The position numbers and the translations under genes are program-made. The notes below the pieces were generated by a model. The model saw only the letters and a list, made by a program, of their open reading frames with translations. It was not told the origin of the DNA and searched no databases. From Planctomycetota bacterium (GTDB lineage Bacteria > Planctomycetota > Planctomycetia > Pirellulales > Thermoguttaceae): a stretch of 10,833 bases of DNA. The stretch covers positions 1 through 10,833 of the forward strand of contig JAMOAF010000030.1 in NCBI GenBank assembly GCA_023621895.1, given 5' to 3'. Numbering within the stretch: position 1 is the first letter of the stretch; each line of letters begins with the position of its first letter. Below, in pieces: positions 1 to 7,288 of this stretch.

Positions 1-81
1 AAGCTCGGCCCCGAGCCGGTGGTTGAGGCGGTCAAGCACCACCCGAGCCCGGAGTATTCCATGTCAGAGGTGGAGAGGTGA
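1..81 (+). CDS. C-terminal fragment of an unidentified protein (5' end outside window)
   Basis: Frame 1 is open from the window edge to a TGA at 79-81 and encodes 26 residues ending in EYSMSEVER. About nine in ten third codon positions are G or C, as in the real genes of this window, which supports coding in this frame; frame 3 is closed early, and frame 2 has no such bias. The fragment is too short to assign a family and I do not recognise it. Its stop codon lies inside the left arm of an inverted repeat (75-85). It converges with the glycosidase gene whose stop is at 242. Confidence 0.55.
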   Translation, partial: KLGPEPVVEAVKHHPSPEYSMSEVER

Positions 82-179
82 AAACTGGTCTATTCTGGTT
101 TGGCCGTTTTTGTTTCACGGTTGCCTTTTGGTGGCACGGAAAACAGCGCCGGGCTGGTGACGGCTGAGGTTTTCACCTC
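75..179. repeat. Inverted repeat, 11-bp arms, between convergent genes
   Basis: GAGGTGAAAAC at 75-85 is matched exactly by its reverse complement GTTTTCACCTC at 169-179. The left arm includes the stop codon of the upstream partial gene. The 83 bp between the arms hold no credible gene. The arms could be the ends of a small dispersed repeat, or could fold in the read-through transcript. Seen: the perfect arms. Inferred: any function. Confidence 0.5.
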
Positions 180-201
180 GCCATGCCCGACTCGCTCCAT
201 T

Positions 202-236
202 CGTCCCTTCGGGACGGGCCGCAAAAAACGGCCGTC
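202..236. terminator. Paired stem-loops between convergent genes, possible terminator
   Basis: Two hairpins lie just beyond the stop codon (242-244) of the minus-strand glycosidase gene. The first is CGTCCC-TTC-GGGACG at 202-216. The second is GGCCG/CGGCC (217-221 with 229-233) around a loop of one C and six A, extendable to 213-236 with one bulged base. They share bases 213-216, so the extended forms are mutually exclusive. No U-tract follows either hairpin on either strand, so this is not a textbook intrinsic terminator; a 3'-end protecting structure is equally possible. Confidence 0.35.
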
Positions 237-241
237 GGCGG

Positions 242-3200
242 CTAATCGCCCGCCCTTTCGATTGCTTCGGCCAATTGCTCTCGCACCTGGAAGAGCCGTT
301 CCGGGTCGGGCAGAATCCTGCTCGAGTAGCGCCCGCCGGCGTTGGGTATCTCCACCAGTTCGGCTGCCGCCGCCAGCGCTTGCCGGGCGGTGGGCAGGTC
401 ATCGCCGGATGCGGCCAGCCGCGTTTTGAGCAAGTGCAGATACTCGTAGTCCTCGACTCCCTCGCGGGCGTTTTCCAGCCGGATCGAGCTGACCAGCTCA
501 TCGCGGCCGAGCGGGGCGCCCGGATAGATCAGGAACCCGTCGCCGTTGGGGTAGCGGACCCAGTAAGACCGGCCCGGCTCGCTCGACTGGCGGATGTAGC
601 TGTGCCATCCGTATTGGTAAGGGTCGTAAGTCAGCCACGACGCGCCCCAGAACTCGTAAGCGGCGGCCCCGTACTTGAAGCAGTAGTGGGGCAGCAGCCG
701 CTCCACGGCGCAGTACGGCGTGTCGGTGCACATCTGGCCGTCGGTCGTGAACCAGATTCGCCCGCCGGACCGGCGGATTTCTTCCATCTTCTCGGGCGAG
801 ACCAGGCCCTGGTGGCCGATCCCCCAGACATCGAGGTATCCGTCCCAGTCGGGCACGTGCTTCCAGGTGCTCGAATAGATGGGGATTTTCGGATCGACCT
901 CGTGGATCATATCGCAGAGGGCCTTCATCTGGACGCGGATGTAGTCGTGCGCGTCGTGGGGCTCGTCCGAGATGTAGAAGATCATCCGGTCGGCCCAGCC
1001 CTTTTCCTTCATGTGGTCCCAGTACGCCTTGAGACACGCCTGGAAGGCCTTCTTGTACTCCGGCCGGAGGCGGCTTCGATCCGCCGTCTCGTAGGGCGGC
1101 TGGCCCTCGTACGGCTGCTCCCCGAAAATCGTCTTGGGAGGATGCCCCCAGCCGAACAGGTAAAACTCGCGGGGCGTGTAGGCGTAAGGAAGCTTCCACT
1201 CGTTGAAATACACCTCGGCCGCGCGGTCGTAGTCGGCAAAGTCCGCCTCGACCCGGCCGCCGGCATGGCGAAACTTCGGCGCGGGGTGGATCGTGTCGGG
1301 CGAGAGCCGCCGCTCGGCCAGGAAACGGACAAGCCGCGGATACATCGCATCAATCGGCGCGCCCCAGAGCCGCTCGCCGCCCGGCCCGTAGCGAATGTCG
1401 TAGATCGCCGCCACGTGGTTCTCATCTGGCAGGGCGAAGTCCCGGACGCGGACCGTGTAGCCGCGCTCGGCGAGCACGCGGTCGCCGGCGACAAAGCGGA
1501 CCTTGCCCGCATACGCCCCGGCGGCGGCATCCTTGGGGATCGCCGCGGTGATCCAGACCGCCGCGGTTGCGCCGGCCTTGAGGTCGAAGCTCGCCGCCGG
1601 CAAGAGCGGGTCCGGCCAGAGGCCCGGCCAGCCGTCGCACTGGGACGGTCTCGTGGGGATCAGCCGGCGCCAGGCCGGCGCCTCGGATTGATAGTAGCTC
1701 GTCGGGTAGTCGATCGGCACGTAGCCCACGATCTGGACCTCCGGCGCCGGCAGCGCGGCGCCACCGGGGCCAGCCGGCCGGTCGACCTCGACGCGGACCC
1801 GCTCGATTTGCCGGCCGGAGCGAACGGCAAGCTGGAGCACTTCCCGCTCATTCCGGGCCGCGGAGATCTCGCACCGGGCCGCCGTCTCCGGCGCCGGGTC
1901 GTCGGGAAATACCTTGACGACCGACCGCACCGGCCAGACATCGAGCCGATCGGGCGACTCGGGCGGCCGGCACTCGAACCGCGCAATCCGCCCCAGGACC
2001 ACTTCACTCAGCACGACGCCGTCATACCAGAACGTGCCCGCGGCGGTCGTCGTCAGGTGGATCTGGAAGCTCGCCGCATCGTCGGGCATCTCGAACAGGT
2101 CCGAGACGAGCGTCCAATCCGTGGTGCCCGAGATTCCCCTCGACGTGCTCGTCATCCCGTTGGTCTTGGAAAGCGAGCCGCCGGCCGTGCGGAGGTGCGC
2201 GTGCACGCGGACGTCTCCCGTGGCATCCTTGCACTTGATCCACGCGGCGACCAGGTAGGTCCGGCCCGGCTTGACGGCGACCGACTGGCGCCAGCCGCGC
2301 CAGCTTCCGGCCAGCTCCGGCGGCACGTCCATCCGCGCCGACCGGCGGCCGAGATCGGCGCGGCCCGGATCATCGAGCGAGAACTTCACGCCCGGACTCT
2401 GCGGCGGCTCCGCGCCGGTCCATCCGCCGGGCAGCGGCTGGCCCTGTTCGAAGCCGCCGTTTTCGACCAGGTTCGGCAGCCCGGCCAGGTTGCCCGGCTG
2501 CTCGGCAGCGGTCCCGCCGGGCGGCGCGCCGTCGGCAAAGTAGATGTCGTAGCGGGCGGCGGATCGAGCGGCCAGGTCGCCGCGGAACAGCAAGGCATTG
2601 CCCAGCCGCGCATGGGGGATTTCCTTTCCGGCGAGCAGTACGCGGATCGACCGTTCGTCCAACCGGCCCCGCGCCCGGCGGCGGATCATCTCCAGGTCGG
2701 CGGAGGCCATCGCCCCTGATGCCGGCTGATCGCCGAAGTTGTAAACGCGAACCGCGGCGCGGCGATTCGGCGCGCCGGCCGGCCAGGCCGCCTCCCCGCC
2801 CAGCTCCTCGAGCTCGAGCCGCTCGACGGGGAGCACTTCGATGCCTGTGACCAGCCCGCGGCGTTCGGTCCAGCGGTCGGGCACGCGCCCGGCGGCGGGG
2901 TTATCGAAATACACGTAGCAGGTCGCGCGAGCGGCCGCGGGGCACTCGGCGGGCAGGACGAGCGAGCTGGCAGCCGCCAGGGGCCCCTCGGTTACCGGCT
3001 GCCCGGAGGGATCATAGAGGGCGAACAGCATCTCGACGCCCTCGGCACTGGCCACGCGAATCTGCTCGGCGGGCCGGCCGACCAGCGCGGCCAGCGGCCC
3101 TTGCGGCTCGATCTTCAACTCGACCGGCGCGCCGTCGAGCGGCTTCTGGCCATCGTTTTTCACCACCAGCGGCACGCGCGCCCGCCAGTAATCGCCGCCG

Positions 3201-3322
3201 TCGAGGGCCAGCGGATGATGCCAGCCGGCGGCCAGCGCAGCCGGTGGAGTGAAACAACCAAAGCACGCCAACAGGCAGAAGATCGATCGATGCATGGCAG
3301 GTTTGCTCGCAATAAACTTCAC
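242..3322 (-). CDS. Exported GH123/DUF4091-type glycoside hydrolase with N-terminal beta-sandwich modules
   Basis: 1026 residues. The start is GTG (3322-3320), one base after the TGA of the upstream gene, preceded by GAGG at 9-nt spacing; an ATG at codon 10 (3295-3293) is an alternative. Residues 10-32 form a signal peptide with a likely cut after ALAA. Residues about 45-145 and 188-268 look like two related beta-sandwich segments, each ending in a YVYFD or YDIYFAD strand. Residues about 283-443 resemble a CBM4/9-type jelly roll (NLVENGGFEQG, then FWYDGVVLSEV). From about 455 comes the N-terminal part of a GH123-like enzyme, then a (beta/alpha)8-type catalytic region with YISDEP at 783-788. 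In characterised GH123 beta-N-acetylgalactosaminidases, a neighbouring Asp-Glu pair supports substrate-assisted catalysis; D786-E787 fits that pair. The end (ENAREGVEDYEYLHLL) is typical of DUF4091. Most family members are uncharacterised, so the substrate is inferred only. Likely secreted or periplasmic and co-translated with the PQQ-like gene. Confidence 0.85.
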   Translation of the reverse strand: MKFIASKPAMHRSIFCLLACFGCFTPPAALAAGWHHPLALDGGDYWRARVPLVVKNDGQKPLDGAPVELKIEPQGPLAALVGRPAEQIRVASAEGVEMLFALYDPSGQPVTEGPLAAASSLVLPAECPAAARATCYVYFDNPAAGRVPDRWTERRGLVTGIEVLPVERLELEELGGEAAWPAGAPNRRAAVRVYNFGDQPASGAMASADLEMIRRRARGRLDERSIRVLLAGKEIPHARLGNALLFRGDLAARSAARYDIYFADGAPPGGTAAEQPGNLAGLPNLVENGGFEQGQPLPGGWTGAEPPQSPGVKFSLDDPGRADLGRRSARMDVPPELAGSWRGWRQSVAVKPGRTYLVAAWIKCKDATGDVRVHAHLRTAGGSLSKTNGMTSTSRGISGTTDWTLVSDLFEMPDDAASFQIHLTTTAAGTFWYDGVVLSEVVLGRIARFECRPPESPDRLDVWPVRSVVKVFPDDPAPETAARCEISAARNEREVLQLAVRSGRQIERVRVEVDRPAGPGGAALPAPEVQIVGYVPIDYPTSYYQSEAPAWRRLIPTRPSQCDGWPGLWPDPLLPAASFDLKAGATAAVWITAAIPKDAAAGAYAGKVRFVAGDRVLAERGYTVRVRDFALPDENHVAAIYDIRYGPGGERLWGAPIDAMYPRLVRFLAERRLSPDTIHPAPKFRHAGGRVEADFADYDRAAEVYFNEWKLPYAYTPREFYLFGWGHPPKTIFGEQPYEGQPPYETADRSRLRPEYKKAFQACLKAYWDHMKEKGWADRMIFYISDEPHDAHDYIRVQMKALCDMIHEVDPKIPIYSSTWKHVPDWDGYLDVWGIGHQGLVSPEKMEEIRRSGGRIWFTTDGQMCTDTPYCAVERLLPHYCFKYGAAAYEFWGASWLTYDPYQYGWHSYIRQSSEPGRSYWVRYPNGDGFLIYPGAPLGRDELVSSIRLENAREGVEDYEYLHLLKTRLAASGDDLPTARQALAAAAELVEIPNAGGRYSSRILPDPERLFQVREQLAEAIERAGD

Positions 3323-3323
3323 T

Positions 3324-5036
3324 TCACTGCCCCTCGCCGCCAGGCTGGAGCCTGGCAGCGCGGGGTCCGGTGGGTTTTCGTTTCGCGTCTAAATCGCTCG
3401 TCCGCTCTGGCCGCCCCGGCTGGCCCGCCGCGTCGGGCGTTTCCGCGGCGCGGACCGAGTAGCAATAGAGATTGTCGTCGTAGCGGAGGTAGAGCCGGCC
3501 GCCAACCACGACCGGGTGCGCCCAACTCGGTCCATCGCCCGCGACGCTGAACTGGCCGCGGACCTCGAGTCCCTCGGGCGAGCAGGTGGCCAGCGCCGCC
3601 TTGCCGCCGCGTTCGCCGAACAGGTACAACATGCCATCGGCGAAGCACAGGGAGCCTTTCCCGACGGCTTGCTCCTTCCACCTGGTCGCGCCGCTGGCCA
3701 ATTCAATGCACGCCCAGCCGTTGTCATTGTTGCCGTAGATGTGGCCCTCGTGGATGATGTAGCCGCCGTGGTGGCAGACCATGTCGCCGGTGGTCCAGGC
3801 CTGTTCTGCGGTGAGGCGGCCGCGGTTGTTGACCAGCTTCATGCAGATGCCGCCCTTGCCGTAGCCGGCGGCCCAGAAGACATGGCCCGCCTCGGCGATC
3901 GGCGTGGGGCAGCTCGCCGTGTTGCCCGCGGCGAAGGGGTTGAAGAACAGTGCCTGGCCATTGCGAGCGTCGACGCCGGCCAGCCCGCCGTGCGTTCCGG
4001 CGACAACGATCGGCAGGCCTTCGAATTCGAACGCGAAGCACGAACCATACTGCGCCGCGGCCTCCAGTCCACCGCTGACCCAGACCGGTCGGCCGTTGGT
4101 CTTGTTCAAGGCGACGATGCACTTCGAGCCGCCGGGCGTGATGATCGCCAGCGGGCCGAGGATCAGCACCGACTCGGCGTAACCCCATTCCGGCGGGCTG
4201 CCGCCGAAGTCGCGCATGTGGACCGACCACTTCTTTTGGAGCGAATCGGCGCTGTAGCATCCGACCAGCCCATGCGCCGAGATCAGGTAGAGGTTGCCCT
4301 CGTCGATCATCGGGGTGGAGCGCCCGCCGGGATAGTTCTTCGTCCAGGCCAGATCGTGCGGGGCCTGGCCGATGCGTTTGCCCTCGGAATCGAAGACGGA
4401 AATCACCAGCCGCTCGCCGATCACGCCGGTCGTGTATACGCGGCCGCCGACGACCGCCACCGAGGAAAATCCCTTGCCGATTCCTGTGCCATGCCAGAGG
4501 AGCGGAGGCCCCTCGGGAGGCCAGCTTTCCAGCAGCCCCGTATCCGGCGACTTGCCGTCGCGCTTCGGGCCGCGCCAGCCGGGCCAGTCGCCGCCGGGCG
4601 GCTCGGCCGCCTTGGGCGCTGGCGCCCGCGATCGGGGCTTTTCCGCCGCCTCGGGTTTCTCCGCGGACCGGGGTTTCTCCGCGGCCGCGGGCGGCTTGTC
4701 GCCCGGCGGCGCGTCATCCGCCGGCGATTCAACCCGCGGTTGCGGCGGCCGGCGCCGCCGGGCGAGTTCTCGCTGGAGATACGATCGGTCCGGCTTGCTC
4801 AATTTGGCGGCCGGGACGGAGATCATCGAACCGTCGCGTTTTTTCAGTTGCGCGTTGCCCTCGGCGAAGCCGACCAGCGCCGCCTCGACGTGAAACTCGC
4901 CGGTCGCGTCGGTCCAGGTGCGGTACTCGTCCTCTTCGTTGCCGGGATCGGAACTTGCCTTGCCCCAGGCAGCGGCCCAGAGCAGAGCCAGCAGCACGGC
5001 AGCGGAAATCAGCCAAGCAGTAAAATGGCGGCACAC
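3324..5036 (-). CDS. Exported SHD1 domain / PQQ-like beta-propeller protein
   Basis: 570 residues. The GTG start (5036-5034) is supported by GGAG 8 nt upstream; no in-frame ATG occurs until residue 71. Residues 1-28 are a signal peptide or anchor with a hydrophobic core (ISAAVLLALLWAAAW). Residues about 37-92 match the SHD1 pattern: RTWTD.TGEF.VEA, then KKRDG, then VPAAKLSKPDRSYL. Residues 95-148 are a Pro/Ala/Lys linker with three AEKP units. Residues about 150-527 form a PQQ-like beta-propeller opening with WPGWRGPKRDGKSPDTGLL and carrying repeated GGRVYTTG or DGMLYLFG blades. Planctomycete relatives are generally of unknown function; the propeller is probably a binding or scaffold module, with no dehydrogenase residues recognisable. 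The last ~40 residues (after YCYSVRA) are low-complexity and include a palindromic DNA repeat. It is followed after 1 nt by the glycosidase gene, suggesting joint work on a glycan. Confidence 0.85.
   Translation of the reverse strand: MCRHFTAWLISAAVLLALLWAAAWGKASSDPGNEEDEYRTWTDATGEFHVEAALVGFAEGNAQLKKRDGSMISVPAAKLSKPDRSYLQRELARRRRPPQPRVESPADDAPPGDKPPAAAEKPRSAEKPEAAEKPRSRAPAPKAAEPPGGDWPGWRGPKRDGKSPDTGLLESWPPEGPPLLWHGTGIGKGFSSVAVVGGRVYTTGVIGERLVISVFDSEGKRIGQAPHDLAWTKNYPGGRSTPMIDEGNLYLISAHGLVGCYSADSLQKKWSVHMRDFGGSPPEWGYAESVLILGPLAIITPGGSKCIVALNKTNGRPVWVSGGLEAAAQYGSCFAFEFEGLPIVVAGTHGGLAGVDARNGQALFFNPFAAGNTASCPTPIAEAGHVFWAAGYGKGGICMKLVNNRGRLTAEQAWTTGDMVCHHGGYIIHEGHIYGNNDNGWACIELASGATRWKEQAVGKGSLCFADGMLYLFGERGGKAALATCSPEGLEVRGQFSVAGDGPSWAHPVVVGGRLYLRYDDNLYCYSVRAAETPDAAGQPGRPERTSDLDAKRKPTGPRAARLQPGGEGQ
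3332..3335 (-). promoter_or_regulatory. Ribosome binding site of the glycosidase GTG start
   Basis: Minus-strand GAGG lies 9 nt before the GTG at 3322-3320 and inside the last codons of the preceding gene. No purine-rich site precedes the alternative ATG at 3295, so this site decides for GTG. The arrangement suggests translational coupling across the stop. Confidence 0.5.
3335..3360. repeat. 26-bp palindromic hairpin element inside the 3' end of a coding gene
   Basis: GCCAGGC (3339-3345), loop TGGA, GCCTGGC (3350-3356), extended after one C/A mismatch by CGC/GCG (3335-3337 with 3358-3360). This gives 10 paired bases around a 4-nt loop. It encodes residues near the C-terminus of the SHD1-PQQ protein (AARLQPGG), a part with no family resemblance. 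The form is REP-like: a short, GC-rich, near-perfect palindrome at a gene end. Whether it is dispersed in the genome cannot be seen here. Confidence 0.55.
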
Positions 5037-5044
5037 GGCATGGA

Positions 5045-5048
5045 CTCC
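5045..5048 (-). promoter_or_regulatory. Ribosome binding site deciding a GTG start
   Basis: Minus-strand GGAG ends 8 nt before the GTG at 5036-5034. A nearby ATG (5041-5039) is in another frame and stops after ten codons. Together these support GTG as the start of the SHD1-PQQ gene. In the 143 bp between this gene and the hydrolase stop I see no convincing -35/-10 pair on the minus strand, only isolated -10-like hexamers (GATAAT, TAGAAT). Confidence 0.5.
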
Positions 5049-5179
5049 GTCAAACGGGCCTGGAGGGTGTACAGCGGCCGAACGCGTTCATTCTATCCTG
5101 AACCAGCGGCGAGAGCATTATCTGGAGAGAAACCGTTCGGCGGGGGCCATGCGCGAGGCCCGGTTTGGAGTGCGGCGGT

Positions 5180-6328
5180 TCATTGCCGCTTTGGCCCTGG
5201 TGCGTCTTGGGGATGAACGGACAAGCCCAGCGGCAGCCGACCGCACTCCGCAAGAAACCGCCCTATGCAGCCGATGGCCTCTTTTGCCTCGGGTAAAACC
5301 TGCGCGAAAACGTGCCAGGCGTGGAACATGTCGGGCCACGTTTCGAGCCGAGCGGGGGAGCCGGCCGCCCGGGCCTTGTTCACGTAACGCCGCGCATCGT
5401 CGAGCATCATCTCGGTCTGGCTGGCGTGGATCAGGATCGGCGGCAGGCCGCCCAGGTCGCCGAAAACCGGAGAGAGGAGGGGACTGTGCGGATTGACCCG
5501 GCTGCCGATCCACAACAGCCAGAGCATCAACGGCCGCGGCAGCCGCAGCAAGGGTTGCAGCGCCCGCCGCAGCATCGGGTCCGACGGGCGGTTTCTGAGC
5601 AGGCTCGGGCTCGAGAGCGTCATGTCGGTCACCGGCGAAATGGCCAGCGCGGCATCGGCCTGGCGGAGGCCCTCGTCGCGCGCCCAGGCAATCAGCATCA
5701 GCGCCAGGTTTCCACCAGCCGAATCCCCCGCGACGAACACGCTGCTTGCCGCCGCCGCGCCTTCGGGCCCGTTGGACAGAATCCAGCGATACGCCGCCCG
5801 GCAGTCAGCGATGCCGGCGCGCCGCGAACACTCGGGCATGAGGCGATAGTCGATCGCCAGAACCGAGACCCCCGCCGCGCCGGAAAGCGCGGCCGTCAAC
5901 CCCCGGTGGCTCCGGGGACTGCCCATCACGAAGCTGCCGCCGTGGAGATAGAGCAGCCGCCGGCCGGGATCGGCGCCCGGGGCGATGATCCATTCCGCCT
6001 GCACGCCGCCGGCGTCGGCCGCGACAATTCGCACGCCCAAGTCTTCCGCCGTGGGTGTCGCGCCCGTCATGCCGGCGTCGAGCAGCCGCCGGGCCGTGGC
6101 CAGCCGCTTCCGCCGAGGAGCGGCCAGAACCGCCTCGCTCGTCTGTTCCATGAACCGGAGGACCTCGACGTACTCGGGTCCGCGCCGGCCGGCTTGCGGC
6201 GGGCGGTCTTCCACCGGGCCGTCGAAATTGCTCAGGTCGGGCCCCTCCAAGTAAAACCTGGCGACGAGCCAGCCCAACAGCAGCACGGCCGCGCCCGCCA
6301 GGAGTATGCCAGCAATCCAACCGACCAT
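5180..6328 (-). CDS. Membrane-anchored alpha/beta hydrolase, HSL-type esterase/lipase
   Basis: 382 residues, ATG start 10 nt after the transporter's stop; AGG at 9-nt spacing overlaps that stop. Residues 4-24 form one transmembrane segment. The catalytic domain belongs to the alpha/beta hydrolase-3 (hormone-sensitive lipase) family. It shows the oxyanion motif HGG at 129-131, the nucleophile elbow GDSAGG at 201-206 with Ser203, DYRLMPE at 160-166, and the histidine in WPDMFHAWH (His336). The acid position reads SQTEMMLDD (303-311), so Glu306 probably replaces the usual Asp, a known variant in this family. Such enzymes cleave carboxylic esters. A role in removing acetyl or acyl groups from a glycan, or in lipid metabolism, is inferred from context only. 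Which side of the membrane the domain faces is unclear; Arg24 directly after the segment weakly favours the cytoplasm. Confidence 0.85.
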   Translation of the reverse strand: MVGWIAGILLAGAAVLLLGWLVARFYLEGPDLSNFDGPVEDRPPQAGRRGPEYVEVLRFMEQTSEAVLAAPRRKRLATARRLLDAGMTGATPTAEDLGVRIVAADAGGVQAEWIIAPGADPGRRLLYLHGGSFVMGSPRSHRGLTAALSGAAGVSVLAIDYRLMPECSRRAGIADCRAAYRWILSNGPEGAAAASSVFVAGDSAGGNLALMLIAWARDEGLRQADAALAISPVTDMTLSSPSLLRNRPSDPMLRRALQPLLRLPRPLMLWLLWIGSRVNPHSPLLSPVFGDLGGLPPILIHASQTEMMLDDARRYVNKARAAGSPARLETWPDMFHAWHVFAQVLPEAKEAIGCIGRFLAECGRLPLGLSVHPQDAPGPKRQ

Positions 6329-6338
6329 CTCTTCACGC

Positions 6339-7241
6339 CTATTTCATCAGCAGCAGGCTCAGGGCCATCATGACCATGCCGGCCACCAGCCCCAACAGGC
6401 TGTCGTGTCCCTTGCCGTAGGCGCGGCTCGTGGGCAGCAGCTCATCCAGGCTGATGTAGACCATGATGCCCGCCACGCCGCCGAACAGCACGCCCATGAT
6501 CTCAGGGGGCATCCCGCCGGAACCGTCACCCAGGAACAGTCGCAACCCGGCATAGGCGATGACCGCGCCCGCCGGCTCGGCCAGGCCGCTGAGCGTCGAG
6601 TAGAGGAACGCCCGCCGCCGGTCGCCGGTGGCATAGAAAATCGGCACCGAGACGCTGATGCCTTCGGGAATGTTGTGCAGCGCGATGGCGATCGCGATGG
6701 CGGCGCCGACGCTCGGGTCGTCGAGCGCCGCCAGGAAGGTCGCCAGGCCTTCGGGAAAGTTGTGGATCGCGATCGCCAGGGCGGTGAACAGGCCCATTCG
6801 CAGGAGCTTTGCCTCGGCGACGCGGTGGTCATGGGCCCCCGGGGCGGCCTGTTCGGGATGGGCCGCGATCGCGTCGAAGTCGGGCATCGGGGCCGACCTG
6901 TCGCCCAGCGGGATCGTCTCTTCCTCGGAGTGCGTCTCGTGCGGGTTTTCCGCCGAGGGGATGATGTTGTCGATCAGCCCGATCAGCAGCATTCCGGCGA
7001 AGAAGGAGGCGGCGTTGATCCAGTGCCCCCAGTAGCCGCCGTAAGCGGCGATGAGGGAATCCGTCCCCTTGACGAAAATCTCCACAAACGACACGTAGAG
7101 CATCACGCCGGCGGAGAAGCCCGTGGCCACCGAGAGGAAACGGTGGTTCGTTCGCTTGGTGAAAAACGCGATCGCGCTGCCGACCGAGGTGGCCATCCCG
7201 GCGAAGAAAGTCAGGCCGATTGCGATCCAGAGGTTGCCCAT
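6339..7241 (-). CDS. zupT: ZIP-family divalent metal transporter (ZupT-like)
   Basis: 300 residues, somewhat longer than E. coli ZupT (257). About eight hydrophobic segments can be seen, near residues 4-26, 36-56, 74-96, 149-172, 177-200, 210-236, 243-263 and 281-299. The two hallmark metal-binding motifs are intact: HNFPEG at 160-165 (segment 4) and HNIPEG at 189-194 (segment 5). The loop between segments 3 and 4 (about 97-145) is rich in His, Asp and Glu (HETHSEEE, HDHR), as is usual for the variable cytoplasmic metal-binding loop of ZIPs; it accounts for the extra length. ZIPs carry Zn2+ and often Fe2+, Mn2+ or Co2+ into the cytoplasm. Specificity here is unknown. The ATG at 7241-7239 has no clear ribosome binding site. 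The gene starts 47 nt after the DUF1080 gene and ends 10 nt before the hydrolase, so it is probably co-transcribed with both. Confidence 0.92.
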   Translation of the reverse strand: MGNLWIAIGLTFFAGMATSVGSAIAFFTKRTNHRFLSVATGFSAGVMLYVSFVEIFVKGTDSLIAAYGGYWGHWINAASFFAGMLLIGLIDNIIPSAENPHETHSEEETIPLGDRSAPMPDFDAIAAHPEQAAPGAHDHRVAEAKLLRMGLFTALAIAIHNFPEGLATFLAALDDPSVGAAIAIAIALHNIPEGISVSVPIFYATGDRRRAFLYSTLSGLAEPAGAVIAYAGLRLFLGDGSGGMPPEIMGVLFGGVAGIMVYISLDELLPTSRAYGKGHDSLLGLVAGMVMMALSLLLMK

Positions 7242-7288
7242 GATTGCGGCGCGGAGATTGTCGTTGGCTACTTACAAGCTCCGGCGCG

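Noticed and set aside
275..2719. Long + strand open frame opposite the glycosidase gene
   Set aside because: Its translation is Arg/Pro/Val-rich with no domain, and the opposite frame is a clear enzyme. High GC content removes stop codons from the antisense frame.
5037..5179. Promoter for the SHD1-PQQ gene
   Set aside because: GATAAT and TAGAAT occur on the minus strand, and GAACGCGTTC (5080-5089) is a palindrome, but no -35 element is found at 16-18 bp. A promoter may exist but is not supported by sequence.
3516..5216. Long + strand open frame opposite the SHD1-PQQ gene
   Set aside because: Low-complexity Arg/Ala/Gly protein without a recognisable family; it is a mirror of a well-supported gene.
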